Positions 9,082-18,265 of a stretch of 64,000 nucleotides of DNA are shown here, in pieces. Source of the stretch: Mesorhizobium amorphae CCNWGS0123 (GTDB lineage Bacteria; Pseudomonadota; Alphaproteobacteria; Rhizobiales; Rhizobiaceae); NCBI RefSeq assembly GCF_001686985.1, contig NZ_CP015318.1:2540001-2604000 (forward strand), written 5' to 3'. Position 1 is the first letter of the stretch, and the number at the start of each line of letters is the position of its first letter. Below the pieces are notes generated by a model that was not told where the DNA came from, did no database searches, and was given only the letters and a program-made list of their open reading frames with translations. Both the position numbers and the translations under genes were made by a program.

Positions 9082-10182
9082 ATGCCTTACGACCAGAAAA
9101 AAATCGTCGAAGCCCTACGCGCCTTCGAACGCGGCGAGATCGTCGTCGTCATGGACGATGACGGGCGCGAGAACGAGGGTGACCTGATCGTCGCCGCCGT
9201 CCACTGCACGCCGGAAAAGATGGCCTTCATCGTCCGCAACACGTCCGGCATCGTCTGCACGCCAATGCCTCGCGAGGAGGCAAAACGCCTCAATTTGGCG
9301 CCGATGGTGGCCGACAATGATTCCGCCCACACGACGGCCTTCACCGTGAGCGTCGATTTCAAGCATGGCACCACGACTGGCATCTCGGCCGACGACCGCA
9401 CACTGACCGTGCGCAACCTTGCCAACGGCAATGTCGGCGCCTCCGATTTCGTCCGCCCCGGCCACATCTTCCCGCTGATCGCGCGCGAGGGAGGCGTGCT
9501 GATGCGCTCGGGCCATACCGAGGCCGCGGTCGACCTCTGCAAGCTCGCCGGCCTACCGCCGATCGGCGTCATTTCCGAACTGGTCAACGATGACGGCACG
9601 GTCAAGCGCGGCCCGCAGGTGCAGGCTTTCGCCGAGGAGCATGGCCTGAAGCAGATCTCGGTCGCCGACCTCATCGCCTACCGGCAGCGCAAGGAAACGC
9701 TGGTCGAGCGCGTCGCCTGCTCCGACATCGATACGGCGGGCGGCAAGGCGCAGGTCTTCACCTATACGCTGCCCTGGGATTCCATGCACCACGTGGCGAT
9801 CGTCTTCGGCGACATCCGCGACGGCGAGGACGTGCCGGTGCGGCTCCATTCCGAGGATGTCGTCAGCGACGTGTTCGGCACCAGCCATCGGCTCGACGGC
9901 GTCATGAAGGCGATGGGCGAGCGCAAGCGCGGCGTCATCGTCTATCTGCGCGAAGGCTCGGTCGGCGTTGCCCATCAGGAGCGCAAGCGCCCGGCGAGCG
10001 GCGAGCGCGAAGACCATGAAGAGGCGCGCCGCCGCGAGAACGAATGGCGCGAGATCGGCCTCGGCGCGCAGATCCTCAAGGATCTCGGCATTTCCTCGAT
10101 CAATCTGATCGCCTCGCGCGAGCGCCACTATGTCGGCCTCGAAGGTTTTGGCATCCACATCGCGAAGACCGAGATCCTCTGA
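9082..10182 (+). CDS. ribB: 3,4-dihydroxy-2-butanone-4-phosphate synthase with degenerate RibA-like tail
   Basis: Residues 1-205 are a RibB domain making the four-carbon riboflavin precursor from ribulose 5-phosphate: the acidic loop DDDGRENEGD is at residues 25-34, with ADNDSAHTTAFTVS and RPGHIFPL further on. Residues 209-366 resemble GTP cyclohydrolase II, but the zinc cysteines are gone: the usual HSEC...RCDCG reads HSED...HRLDG around residues 253-275. The tail is therefore very unlikely to hydrolyse GTP, and a separate RibA must exist elsewhere. This bifunctional-looking but half-degenerate form is known from alphaproteobacterial RibBA proteins. A strong hairpin follows the stop. Confidence 0.93.
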   Translation: MPYDQKKIVEALRAFERGEIVVVMDDDGRENEGDLIVAAVHCTPEKMAFIVRNTSGIVCTPMPREEAKRLNLAPMVADNDSAHTTAFTVSVDFKHGTTTGISADDRTLTVRNLANGNVGASDFVRPGHIFPLIAREGGVLMRSGHTEAAVDLCKLAGLPPIGVISELVNDDGTVKRGPQVQAFAEEHGLKQISVADLIAYRQRKETLVERVACSDIDTAGGKAQVFTYTLPWDSMHHVAIVFGDIRDGEDVPVRLHSEDVVSDVFGTSHRLDGVMKAMGERKRGVIVYLREGSVGVAHQERKRPASGEREDHEEARRRENEWREIGLGAQILKDLGISSINLIASRERHYVGLEGFGIHIAKTEIL

Positions 10183-10201
10183 GGATCGACCGCCAAAGGA
10201 T

Positions 10202-10230
10202 AGCGCCCGGCCCGCTCGAAACCGGGCGCT
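10202..10230. terminator. hairpin between convergent ribB and MFS genes
   Basis: A perfect 9-bp stem (AGCGCCCGG at 10202-10210 with CCGGGCGCT at 10222-10230) and an 11-base loop sit between two convergent stops. There is no clean T run on either side, so it is either a bidirectional weak terminator or an RNA-stabilising hairpin. Confidence 0.55.
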
Positions 10231-10237
10231 TCGGGGA

Positions 10238-11461
10238 TCATTCCGCGGGAACAGCGGCCGGCTCGCATCCGGCGAGATCGCAATCCGGCTCGCCTAGGAT
10301 GCGCTGGCCGATGAGCACGGTGGCCAGTGCGATTGCGCCCGCCGCCACCGACACGAAGAACCCGTTCCGGGCTCCGAACTCATCCACCACCGCGCCGGCG
10401 GCAAACGCGCCCAGTGCCATGCCGATGCCGATACCAGTCATCACCCAGGTGATGCCTTCGGTTAGCATCGCTTCCGGCACGTGCCGCTCGATCAGGCCGA
10501 AGGCGGTGATGAAGGTCGGCGAAATCGCCACGCCACTGATGAACACGGTCAGCGCCAAGAGCGGCACCGTGCCGGCGGTCAGCGGCAGCAGCGTGCCGAG
10601 CGCGACGAGGGCGACCGCGATGGCGAGCTGACGCTGCAGCGGCGCCTTCAGATTGAGCGCGCCGACGACGAGGCCGAGCACGAACGATCCCAGCGCATAG
10701 ACGCCGATGACGATGCTGGCAGCGCCGGGCTGGCCGAGCTCCTTGGTGATCGCCACCGTGCTCACTTCCGTCGTGGCAAAGGTCGCGCCGACGAAGATCA
10801 GGGCGAAGGTGATGATCTGCACCGGCCGCAGGCGGATTGCCGAGCCGCTCGAGGCATGGTCCACCGGCCGCACTTGCGGCTCGGTCGAACGCTGCAGGAT
10901 GAAGGCCGTCGAGCCAAAGGCAAGGAACAGCGTGCTCACCAGCATGCCCGCCTCCGGAAACAGAGCGGCGCTCAGACCCACCGACAGCGATGCGCCGGCG
11001 ATGTAGACCAGTTCGTCTGCCGCCGACTCGAAGGCGAAGGCGGTGTTCATCTCCGGCCGGCCGCGGAAAAGCTCGGTCCAGCGTGCGCGCACCATGGCCG
11101 GCATGCTGGGCATGGCGGCCGCCGCCAGAGCCGATACGAACAGCGTCCACACCGGCCAGTCCTGATTGGCCGCCGCGATCAGGATCGCAAAGGCAAGCAC
11201 GGTGAGGATCGTGGTGGGAACCACGATCCGTGTCTGGCCAAGGCGGTCGACCAGCCTTGAGATTTGCGGCGCCACGAAAGCGTTGCTCAGCGCGAATGTC
11301 GCCGCGACAGCGCCGGCCAGCCAGTATTCGCCATGTGTTTGGGAGAGCATGGCCACGATACCGATCGGCGCCATGGCGATCGGCAGGCGGGCCAGGAAGC
11401 CGGCGGCGGCAAAGCCCTTGGCTCCAGGGGCGCGAAAGATTTCCGAGTATGGGTTTTGCAT
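10238..11461 (-). CDS. MFS efflux transporter
   Basis: A 407-residue protein with about twelve hydrophobic segments, consistent with the major facilitator superfamily. The loop after the second segment (SRLVDRLGQTRIVVPT) matches the MFS motif A pattern, and the two six-helix halves are separated by a hydrophilic stretch (RSTEPQVRPVDHASSG). The start at 11461 has GAGGAA at the right distance; a further in-frame ATG lies 33 bp upstream. It diverges from a TetR gene, and three identical palindromes lie between them, so it is almost certainly an inducible drug or metabolite exporter under that regulator. Substrate unknown. Confidence 0.88.
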   Translation of the reverse strand: MQNPYSEIFRAPGAKGFAAAGFLARLPIAMAPIGIVAMLSQTHGEYWLAGAVAATFALSNAFVAPQISRLVDRLGQTRIVVPTTILTVLAFAILIAAANQDWPVWTLFVSALAAAAMPSMPAMVRARWTELFRGRPEMNTAFAFESAADELVYIAGASLSVGLSAALFPEAGMLVSTLFLAFGSTAFILQRSTEPQVRPVDHASSGSAIRLRPVQIITFALIFVGATFATTEVSTVAITKELGQPGAASIVIGVYALGSFVLGLVVGALNLKAPLQRQLAIAVALVALGTLLPLTAGTVPLLALTVFISGVAISPTFITAFGLIERHVPEAMLTEGITWVMTGIGIGMALGAFAAGAVVDEFGARNGFFVSVAAGAIALATVLIGQRILGEPDCDLAGCEPAAVPAE

Positions 11462-11497
11462 GGCTTGGTTCCTCGACAAAGGCCAATTCGACAATTA

Positions 11498-11512
11498 CAT
11501 ACGATGCGTATG
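11498..11512. promoter_or_regulatory. palindromic operator, copy 1
   Basis: CATACGATGCGTATG: perfect 6-bp arms CATACG/CGTATG around a 3-bp centre. It is 36 bp upstream of the MFS start and is one of three copies in 67 bp. Most likely bound by the TetR regulator encoded at 11582 (inference from position). Confidence 0.8.
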
Positions 11513-11526
11513 ACTATTAGATAGAT

Positions 11527-11541
11527 CATACGTCGCGTATG
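11527..11541. promoter_or_regulatory. palindromic operator, copy 2
   Basis: CATACGTCGCGTATG: same arms as copy 1 with a different centre (TCG instead of ATG), 29 bp from copy 1 start to start. Conservation of the arms but not of the centre is what a dimeric regulator site predicts. Confidence 0.8.
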
Positions 11542-11549
11542 TCAATTGG

Positions 11550-11564
11550 CATACGATGCGTATG
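11550..11564. promoter_or_regulatory. palindromic operator, copy 3
   Basis: CATACGATGCGTATG, identical to copy 1 and 23 bp from copy 2 start to start. It ends 17 bp before the TetR start codon, a position suited to autorepression. Confidence 0.8.
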
Positions 11565-11581
11565 TAAGTAGGTCCAGACCC

Positions 11582-12199
11582 ATGCACAGACCCCGCAAGG
11601 AGATGATCGCCGAGACGCGCGCCAAGCTGATCACGGCCGCCCGCCAGGCCTTCGGCACCATCGGCTACGCTGAGGCCTCGATGGATGATTTCACCGCCTC
11701 GGCCGGGCTGACGCGCGGCGCGCTCTATCATCACTTTGGTGACAAGAAGGGACTGCTGCAGGCGGTTATTGCCGAGATCGACGGCGAGATGGCGGCGCGG
11801 GTCAACGAGGTGGCGGCGCGGGCGCCGACCCGCTGGCAGAGCTTCGTCGACGAATGCACCACCTATATCGAGATGGCGCTGGAGCCGGAAATCCAGCGCA
11901 TCATGTTCCGTGACGGCCCGGCCGTGCTCGGCGATCCTGCACTTTGGCCGAATGCCAATGCCTGCGTCGGGTCAATGACCGATCATCTGACCGCTCTGCA
12001 GCAGGATGGGGTGGTCGTAACAGGTGTCGACCCCGAGACCGCCGCGCGGCTGATCAACGGCGCCAGCAGCCAGGCGGCGCAGCGGATCGCCAATTCGAAC
12101 GACCCCGAAGCGACCTCGAAGACCGTGGTGGCCGCCTTCAGGCAGTTGCTCGAAGGCTTGCTCAAAAAGGCTGACGGGCCCGCCGACCAGCGTCGATAA
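11582..12199 (+). CDS. TetR/AcrR family transcriptional regulator
   Basis: A 205-residue regulator. Residues 5-60 form the TetR helix-turn-helix domain (FGTIGYAEASMDDFTASAG, then LTRGALYHHFGDKKGL, the classic recognition helix), and the rest is a ligand-binding helical domain with a C-terminal part that resembles TetR_C-type domains. The ATG at 11582 follows TAGG at about nine bases; an upstream in-frame TTG would start inside an operator. It diverges from the MFS gene over three CATACG-N3-CGTATG sites, so it very likely represses both itself and the transporter and is released by the exported compound. Confidence 0.92.
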   Translation: MHRPRKEMIAETRAKLITAARQAFGTIGYAEASMDDFTASAGLTRGALYHHFGDKKGLLQAVIAEIDGEMAARVNEVAARAPTRWQSFVDECTTYIEMALEPEIQRIMFRDGPAVLGDPALWPNANACVGSMTDHLTALQQDGVVVTGVDPETAARLINGASSQAAQRIANSNDPEATSKTVVAAFRQLLEGLLKKADGPADQRR

Positions 12200-12306
12200 G
12201 CCAAGGATTTGCACCGGTTTTGCGGCCGCGCGGCGCTAGCCGAGATTGACAATCGCAAGGTTGAGATCATCCTCTGCGGCCATCTCTGAGGCGGGGGATT
12301 CGGGCG

Positions 12307-13293
12307 ATGTGGGACTTCAGCATCGGCAGGTCGGTGTCCATCATGATCAGGACATGGCCCTTCATCGTCTTCCGCATGATTGTTTATTTCGGCATCACGC
12401 TGGCCTACATCATGGCGACCGGCACCGGCGCCAGTGTCGGCTACGGCGTCGGGCACATCTCCACCGACCCCGACGGCCCTCTGTCCTTTGCGCTATGGGG
12501 CGGCGTGGTCGGCTTCGGCGTCGTTTCGATCGCCGTCTACTGGATCCGCGAATACATCCTCTACATCGTCAAGGCCGGCCATATCGCGGTCATGGTCCAC
12601 CTGATCGACGGCCAGGACGTGCCTGGCGGCCAGGACCAGATCTCCTATGCCAGGGCCGTGGTGACCGAGCGCTTCGCCGAGGCCAACGTCCTGTTCGTGC
12701 TCGACCAGCTGGTCAAGGGTGCTATTCGTGCCATCACCGGCCTGATCGGCGGCATCGCCGCCTTCCTGCCCATTCCGGGCCTGAGCGGCCTGGTCAGCTT
12801 CATCAACACCGTCATCCGCATGTCGCTGACCTATGTCGACGAGATTATCCTCGGCTACAACATCCGCATCAATTCCACCTCGCCCTTCGAGACGGCCAGG
12901 CAAGGCATCGTGCTCTATGCGCAGAACGGCAAGACCATGGTCAAGAACGCGATCTGGCTGTCGGTGATCATGTGGGGCGTGTCCTTCGTCATCTTCCTGT
13001 TGATGCTGGCGCCCGCCGGCGCGATCCTCTGGTTCATGCCGGGACAGCTCGCCGGCTGGGCTTTCGTGCTGGCCATCGTCTTTGCCTGGGCCTTCAAGGC
13101 AGCCTTCATCGAGCCCTTCGCCATCGCCTCTTTGATGCAGGTCTATTTCAGCACCATCGAGGGCCAGGTGCCCAATCCCGAATGGGATCGGCGGCTGTCG
13201 GAAGCCTCCTCGAAATTCAGGGAACTCAAGGACAAGGCGCTGGCCTCGTTCGGCGGCTCGCGCTGGACCCAGCCGGCAACCAATAACCAATAG
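12307..13293 (+). CDS. conserved polytopic membrane protein of unknown function
   Basis: I do not assign a function to this 328-residue protein. It has about six hydrophobic segments (roughly residues 18-40, 58-80, 138-165, 218-240, 245-265) and a hydrophilic loop with the stretch DGQDVPGGQDQISYARAVV. The C-terminal 40 residues are soluble and charged. The arrangement is compatible with a DUF4013-like or transporter-accessory membrane protein, but no catalytic motif is seen. It stands alone on the plus strand, 107 bp after the TetR gene and 81 bp before the deacetylase-like gene. Confidence 0.75.
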   Translation: MWDFSIGRSVSIMIRTWPFIVFRMIVYFGITLAYIMATGTGASVGYGVGHISTDPDGPLSFALWGGVVGFGVVSIAVYWIREYILYIVKAGHIAVMVHLIDGQDVPGGQDQISYARAVVTERFAEANVLFVLDQLVKGAIRAITGLIGGIAAFLPIPGLSGLVSFINTVIRMSLTYVDEIILGYNIRINSTSPFETARQGIVLYAQNGKTMVKNAIWLSVIMWGVSFVIFLLMLAPAGAILWFMPGQLAGWAFVLAIVFAWAFKAAFIEPFAIASLMQVYFSTIEGQVPNPEWDRRLSEASSKFRELKDKALASFGGSRWTQPATNNQ

Positions 13294-13374
13294 TCTCACC
13301 TAATCCCTGTTGAACATCACGCGAGCTGGGCGCGAAAACATGGTCAAAACGCCCGCACGCGCCTATATCGGGGC

Positions 13375-14301
13375 ATGGTCACCAGGCTCTACACCCACCC
13401 GATCTTCCTCGAACACCTGACGCCATCGGGCCATCCGGAGCGGCCAGACCGCTTGCGCGCCATCGAGCGCGTGCTCGACGACGAGGCCTTTGCCGCGCTC
13501 GACCGGGTCAAGGCGCCTGAAGGCGACGAGGCAACCATCCTCTATGCCCACCCCGAGGATTTCGTCGCGCGCGTCCGCGCCGCGATCCCCGAGACCGGCA
13601 TCGTCTCGATCGATGCTGACACCAGCGCCAGCCCCAAAAGCTGGCAGGCAGCGGTGACGGCGATCGGCGCGGCCAACGCAGCCGTCGACGATGTCTTCGA
13701 GGGCCGCGCCGCCAATGCCTTCGTCGCCGCGCGGCCGCCCGGCCATCATGCCGAGAAGACCACGGCGATGGGCTTTTGCCTGTTCAACACCGCGGCGATC
13801 GCGGCGCGCTATGCACAAAAGAAGCATCAGGCCGAGCGCGTTGCCGTGGTTGACTGGGACGTCCATCACGGCAACGGCACGCAGGACATTTTTTGGGACG
13901 ATCCGTCGGTGCTCTATTGCTCGACGCACCAGATGCCGCTTTATCCCGGCACCGGCGCGAAGAACGAGACGGGCGCCGGCAACATCGTCAACGCGCCGCT
14001 GGCACCACGCACCGGCAGCGAGGTTTTTCGCGATGCCTTCCTGTCGCGCGTCCTGCCTGCGCTCGACGATTTCGCCCCCGACCTGATCATAATTTCAGCC
14101 GGTTTCGACGCGCACCATCGCGATCCGCTGGCCGAGATCAACCTGACCGAGGAGGATTTCGACTGGGCGACCGGCCAGCTGATGGAGCGTGCCGGGCGCC
14201 ACAGCGGCAACCGGCTCGTCAGCCTGCTCGAGGGCGGCTACGATCTGCAGGGGTTGGCATTTTCGGTCGCCGCCCATGTCGGGCGGCTGATGAAGGGATA
14301 A
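13375..14301 (+). CDS. histone-deacetylase superfamily hydrolase (acetoin-utilisation/acetylpolyamine amidohydrolase type)
   Basis: A 308-residue metal-dependent amidohydrolase. Zinc ligands are visible as Asp162 and His164 in WDVHHGNGTQ and Asp245 in AGFDAHHRDPL; the catalytic histidine pair is His124-His125 in PPGHHAE. The N-terminal THPIFLEHLTPSGHPERP is typical of the bacterial class II-like group. Bacterial members deacetylate polyamines, acetyl-lysine or related small substrates; the exact one cannot be read from sequence. xseB starts 4 bp after its stop, so the two form a transcription unit. Confidence 0.92.
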   Translation: MVTRLYTHPIFLEHLTPSGHPERPDRLRAIERVLDDEAFAALDRVKAPEGDEATILYAHPEDFVARVRAAIPETGIVSIDADTSASPKSWQAAVTAIGAANAAVDDVFEGRAANAFVAARPPGHHAEKTTAMGFCLFNTAAIAARYAQKKHQAERVAVVDWDVHHGNGTQDIFWDDPSVLYCSTHQMPLYPGTGAKNETGAGNIVNAPLAPRTGSEVFRDAFLSRVLPALDDFAPDLIIISAGFDAHHRDPLAEINLTEEDFDWATGQLMERAGRHSGNRLVSLLEGGYDLQGLAFSVAAHVGRLMKG

Positions 14302-14304
14302 AGT

Positions 14305-14556
14305 ATGGCAGGCGAAGGCAATGACGACGTCAAGGCGATGAGCTTCGAGCAGGCGCTCGACGCGCTGGAGAAGATCGTCGACGATCTGGAGCGCGGCGAC
14401 GTTCCGCTCGACCAGTCGATCCGTATCTACGAGCGCGGCGAAGCGCTGAAGGTGCATTGCGACCGGCTGCTGAAGGCGGCGGAAGACAAGGTCGAGAAGA
14501 TCAGGCTGTCGCGCGACGGCAAGCCGGTGGGAACGGAGCCGCTCGACGCCGATTAG
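14305..14556 (+). CDS. xseB: exodeoxyribonuclease VII small subunit XseB
   Basis: XseB is the small subunit that binds several-fold to XseA to form exonuclease VII, which degrades single-stranded DNA to oligonucleotides. The 83-residue helical protein shows the family pattern [28 protein letters not shown], followed by [24 protein letters not shown] lies at a good distance before the ATG. It is 4 bp downstream of the deacetylase-like gene; xseA is not in this window. Confidence 0.95.
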   Translation: MAGEGNDDVKAMSFEQALDALEKIVDDLERGDVPLDQSIRIYERGEALKVHCDRLLKAAEDKVEKIRLSRDGKPVGTEPLDAD

Positions 14557-14602
14557 TTGGAACGGGGGCGGGGCAAGGGAAAACAGGCAAGGAGTTCAAG
14601 CG

Positions 14603-14869
14603 ATGTGCAGAAACATCAAGACCCTGTTCAACTTCGAGCCGCCGGCGACGAATGATGAGGTGCATGACGCAGCACTACAGTTCGTGCGCAAGCTGAGCGG
14701 CTCAACCAGACCCTCGAAGCGCAACGAGCATGCCTTTAACCATGCCGTGGAAGCAATCGCGGCCGCTGCGCGCGAGCTGCTCGATTCGATGGAAACCACC
14801 CAGGAGCCGCGCAATCGCGAGGAAGTGGCGGCCAAGGCGAAAGCCAAATCCGCGCTCCGCTTCGCCTGA
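14603..14869 (+). CDS. DUF2277 family protein
   Basis: An 88-residue protein with the start MCRNIKTLFNFEPPAT that marks DUF2277, a small cytoplasmic alpha-helical family of unknown role with the conserved segment LQFVRKLSG. AAGGAG is placed well before the ATG. The gene lies between xseB and the pirin gene, both within 50 bp, so it is probably part of the same run. The C-terminal 20 residues are Ala/Lys-rich. Confidence 0.9.
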   Translation: MCRNIKTLFNFEPPATNDEVHDAALQFVRKLSGSTRPSKRNEHAFNHAVEAIAAAARELLDSMETTQEPRNREEVAAKAKAKSALRFA

Positions 14870-14878
14870 GGAGACCTG

Positions 14879-15799
14879 ATGAGCTTCTTTCCCGGCAACG
14901 ACCCGACACCTGGCGATGCCTTCGCCTGCGACCAGATCGAGCTGATGGTCATTCCGAATGCCAAGGACATTGGCGGCTTCCAGGTCCGTCGCGCCTTGCC
15001 GACCGCCAGGCGGCGGCTGGTCGGTCCCTTCATCTTCTTCGACCGCATGGGCCCGGCCATCCTGCGGGCCGACCAGGCGCTCGACGTGCGTCCGCATCCG
15101 CATATCGGTCTGTCGACGGTGACCTATCTGTTCGACGGCAAGATCAGGCATCGCGATTCGCTCGGCACCGAAATGGTGATCGAGCCCGGCGACGTGAATT
15201 TGATGACCGCCGGGCGCGGCATCGTCCATTCCGAGCGCACGCCGGAGGAATTGCGCGGCGCGTCGATGTCGATCTCCGGTCTGCAGACCTGGCTGGCGCT
15301 GCCCGACGGCAAGGAGGAGGTCGCCCCGGTCTTCGAGAACACGGCCGCCCTTCATTTGCCCGAAATCGATGCCGAAGGCATCAGCGGCCGCGTCGTCATC
15401 GGCGCGCTTTCGGGTCTGCAATCTCCGGTCACGACCGCCTCGGACACGCTCTATGCCGATCTGAGACTGGCGCCCGGCGCCAGCGTGAAAATCCCGGCCG
15501 ATGCCGAGGAGCGCGCCATCTACACGCTGGAAGGCGAGGTTTCGATCGCCGGCGACCGCTTCCCGGCCGAGCGGTTGCTTGTATTCAAACCCGGCGACGA
15601 AATCGTCGTGTCGTCGCAGACGGGCGCCCATTTCATGCTGTTCGGCGGCGCCTCGCTCGGCTCCAAGCGCTACATCTGGTGGAATTTCGTTTCGTCGTCG
15701 AAGGAACGCATCGAACAGGCGAAAGAAGAATGGAAGACAGGCCGCTTCGACATCGTTCCTGGAGATGAGGAAGAATTCATTCCGTTACCGAACAATTAA
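14879..15799 (+). CDS. pirin family protein
   Basis: A 306-residue bicupin of the pirin family. The N-terminal cupin carries the metal ligand set: HPH in RPHPHIGLSTVTYLFDG and HSE in RGIVHSE, with the linking GDVNLMTAGRG. The C-terminal cupin (about residues 190-290) lacks an obvious metal site, as is usual. Bacterial pirins include quercetin 2,3-dioxygenases and regulators of central metabolism; which applies here is unknown. The start is 9 bp after the DUF2277 stop. Confidence 0.92.
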   Translation: MSFFPGNDPTPGDAFACDQIELMVIPNAKDIGGFQVRRALPTARRRLVGPFIFFDRMGPAILRADQALDVRPHPHIGLSTVTYLFDGKIRHRDSLGTEMVIEPGDVNLMTAGRGIVHSERTPEELRGASMSISGLQTWLALPDGKEEVAPVFENTAALHLPEIDAEGISGRVVIGALSGLQSPVTTASDTLYADLRLAPGASVKIPADAEERAIYTLEGEVSIAGDRFPAERLLVFKPGDEIVVSSQTGAHFMLFGGASLGSKRYIWWNFVSSSKERIEQAKEEWKTGRFDIVPGDEEEFIPLPNN

Positions 15800-15862
15800 C
15801 GCCAGAGCTGCCCGCGTCACTGACACGCATTTACATTCGCCGGCGGGCGGCATATTTCGCCC

Positions 15863-17821
15863 ATGATCGACGCGCATGAACTTCAGGTTTCAGCAGGCCC
15901 TTTAACAGTGAACGCAACGCTGCATACGCCGCTTCTCGACAAGGTCCGCATTCCGGCCGACCTGCGCACGCTTGACGAAGGCCAGCTGCCGCAGCTGGCT
16001 TCGGAACTGCGCGCCGAACTGATCGATGCCGTGTCGCACACTGGCGGCCATCTTGGCGCCGGCCTTGGCGTCGTCGAGCTGACGGTGGCGCTGCACTATG
16101 TCTTCAACACGCCGGACGACCGGCTGATCTGGGATGTCGGCCACCAGGCCTATCCGCACAAGATCCTGACCGGCCGCCGCGACCGCATCCGCACATTGCG
16201 CCAGGAGGGCGGCCTTTCCGGCTTCACCCGCCGCGCCGAGAGCGAATACGACCCGTTCGGCGCCGCGCACTCCTCGACCTCGATTTCCGCCGGCCTCGGC
16301 ATGGCGATGGCGCGCGACCTGTCGGGCGGCCGCAACAACGTCATCGCCGTCATTGGCGACGGTGCCATGTCGGCCGGCATGGCCTATGAAGCAATGAACA
16401 ATGCCGGCGCGCTCGACGCCCGCCTGATCGTCATCCTCAACGACAACGACATGTCGATCGCCCCGCCAACCGGTGCGATGAGTGCCTATCTGGCGCGTTT
16501 GGCTTCCGGCAGAACCTATCTGGGCTTGCGCGATTTCGGCAAGAAGCTGACCTCCTACCTCGGCAAGCGCGCCGATCGCGCCATCACCAGGGCGGTCGAG
16601 CACGCGCGCGGCTACGTTACCGGGGGCACGCTGTTCGAGGAACTCGGCTTCTACCACATCGGCCCGATCGACGGGCACAATCTCGAGCACCTGATCCCGG
16701 TGCTGAAGAACGTCCGCGACAATGGCGACGGCCCGGTGCTGATCCATGTCGTGACCCAGAAGGGCAAGGGTTATGGCCCGGCCGAAGCCGCCGCCGACAA
16801 ATATCATGGCGTCAACAAGTTCGACGTCATCACCGGCGCGCAGGCCAAGGCGCCTGCCAACGCGCCGAGCTACACCAAGGTCTTCGCCGAAAGCCTGGTC
16901 CAGGAAGGCCGCGAGGACGACCGCATCGTCGCCGTCACCGCCGCCATGCCGAACGGCACCGGCCTCGACCTCTTCGGCGAGGCGTTTCCGAGCAGGACCT
17001 TCGACGTCGGCATCGCCGAGCAGCACGCGGTGACCTTTGCCGCCGGCCTCGCCACCGAAGGCTACAAGCCCTTCGCCGCCATCTACTCGACCTTCCTGCA
17101 GCGCGCCTACGACCAGGTCGTCCACGACGTGGCGATCCAGAAGCTGCCGGTGCGCTTTCCCATCGACCGCGCCGGTTTTGTTGGCGCCGATGGCGCCACT
17201 CATTGCGGCGCCTTCGACACCACCTTCCTGGCGACGCTGCCGGGTTTCGTCGTCATGGCGGCGGCCGACGAAGCGGAGTTACGCCACATGGTGCGCACCG
17301 CCGCGCACTATGATGACGGCCCCATCGCCTTCCGCTATCCGCGCGGCAATGGCGTCGGCGTCGAAATGCCGGAGCGCGGTTCCGTGCTCGAAATCGGCAG
17401 GGGCCGCATCGTCAGGGAAGGCACCAAAGTGGCGCTGTTGTCCTTCGGCACGCGCCTGCAGGACTGTCTGCTGGCCGCCGAGGAGCTAGGTGCCGCCGGT
17501 CTTTCCACCACCGTCGCCGACGCCCGCTTCGCCAAGCCGCTCGACGAGGATCTGATCCGCCGGCTCGCTCGTTCGCACGAGGTTCTGGTGACGGTGGAAG
17601 AGGGCGCTGTCGGAGGCTTCGCCAGCCACGTGCTGCAGTTCCTCGCCCATGAAGGCTTGCTCGAAAGCGGGCTCAAGGTGCGTCCGCTGGTGCTGCCGGA
17701 CGATTTCACCGACCACGCCAAGCCCGAGAAGATGTACGCCGACGCCGGGCTGGACTCGACCGGCATCGTGCGCACCGTCTTTGCCGCGCTCGGCCATACC
17801 GCGCACGCACAACGCGCCTGA
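15863..17821 (+). CDS. dxs: 1-deoxy-D-xylulose-5-phosphate synthase Dxs
   Basis: Dxs condenses pyruvate and glyceraldehyde 3-phosphate with thiamine diphosphate, the first step of the MEP isoprenoid pathway; ispH of the same pathway is at 30057. Seen: [24 protein letters not shown] near the start, the thiamine-binding [18 protein letters not shown] region (about 165-182), [17 protein letters not shown], and the C-terminal transketolase domain. The frame from ATG 15863 gives 652 residues; a GTG at 15908 would give [10 protein letters not shown], which looks closer to the usual family start, so the first 15 residues are uncertain. Confidence 0.96.
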   Translation: MIDAHELQVSAGPLTVNATLHTPLLDKVRIPADLRTLDEGQLPQLASELRAELIDAVSHTGGHLGAGLGVVELTVALHYVFNTPDDRLIWDVGHQAYPHKILTGRRDRIRTLRQEGGLSGFTRRAESEYDPFGAAHSSTSISAGLGMAMARDLSGGRNNVIAVIGDGAMSAGMAYEAMNNAGALDARLIVILNDNDMSIAPPTGAMSAYLARLASGRTYLGLRDFGKKLTSYLGKRADRAITRAVEHARGYVTGGTLFEELGFYHIGPIDGHNLEHLIPVLKNVRDNGDGPVLIHVVTQKGKGYGPAEAAADKYHGVNKFDVITGAQAKAPANAPSYTKVFAESLVQEGREDDRIVAVTAAMPNGTGLDLFGEAFPSRTFDVGIAEQHAVTFAAGLATEGYKPFAAIYSTFLQRAYDQVVHDVAIQKLPVRFPIDRAGFVGADGATHCGAFDTTFLATLPGFVVMAAADEAELRHMVRTAAHYDDGPIAFRYPRGNGVGVEMPERGSVLEIGRGRIVREGTKVALLSFGTRLQDCLLAAEELGAAGLSTTVADARFAKPLDEDLIRRLARSHEVLVTVEEGAVGGFASHVLQFLAHEGLLESGLKVRPLVLPDDFTDHAKPEKMYADAGLDSTGIVRTVFAALGHTAHAQRA

Positions 17822-17970
17822 ATCAAAATCTCAAGCTTCTGAATCAGTTTGCCGGCTTGCGGTTGTAACGCCCTGTTTACGCTGCTATTTGGCGTTTTGC
17901 TTACCGTGTCTTTTGGCCGTTTCTCAACGCCGCCCTGCTAGAAGGTAGTCCGGCATGGGGACGACAAGGA

Positions 17971-18264
17971 ATGAAAACGCTTTTGTATGGCATGGCGCTT
18001 TCGGCCGTCATCGCAGCACCTGCGATGGCCGAAACGCGCTACGACCGCAATCTCGAAAAGGCGGTGCTGGACATTGTCGCCGGCAAGATCGGCGACATCC
18101 GCGGCGGCTTTTCCTACAAGCAGCGGCCACAATTCGTCGTCGTGCCGGACGCTGTCGCAACGCCGGCGGTTCCTGCCGAACATCCGGGCAGGCAGGCTTC
18201 CGGCGACCGCAATGACGGTCTGGCGCCGGCGGTCGAGCGGCCGGTTTCGCGAACCATCTTCTGA
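17971..18264 (+). CDS. small secreted protein of unknown function
   Basis: A 97-residue product with a clear signal peptide (residues 1-20, cleavage after AMA) and a short mature chain (ETRYDRNLEKAVLDIVAGKIGDIRG) ending in a proline/alanine-rich, probably disordered tail. I do not recognise a family. The gene stands alone between dxs and tlyA and is followed at once by an interspersed palindromic repeat. Composition and signal peptide make it likely real, but it may be lineage-specific. Confidence 0.6.
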   Translation: MKTLLYGMALSAVIAAPAMAETRYDRNLEKAVLDIVAGKIGDIRGGFSYKQRPQFVVVPDAVATPAVPAEHPGRQASGDRNDGLAPAVERPVSRTIF

Positions 18265-18265
18265 A

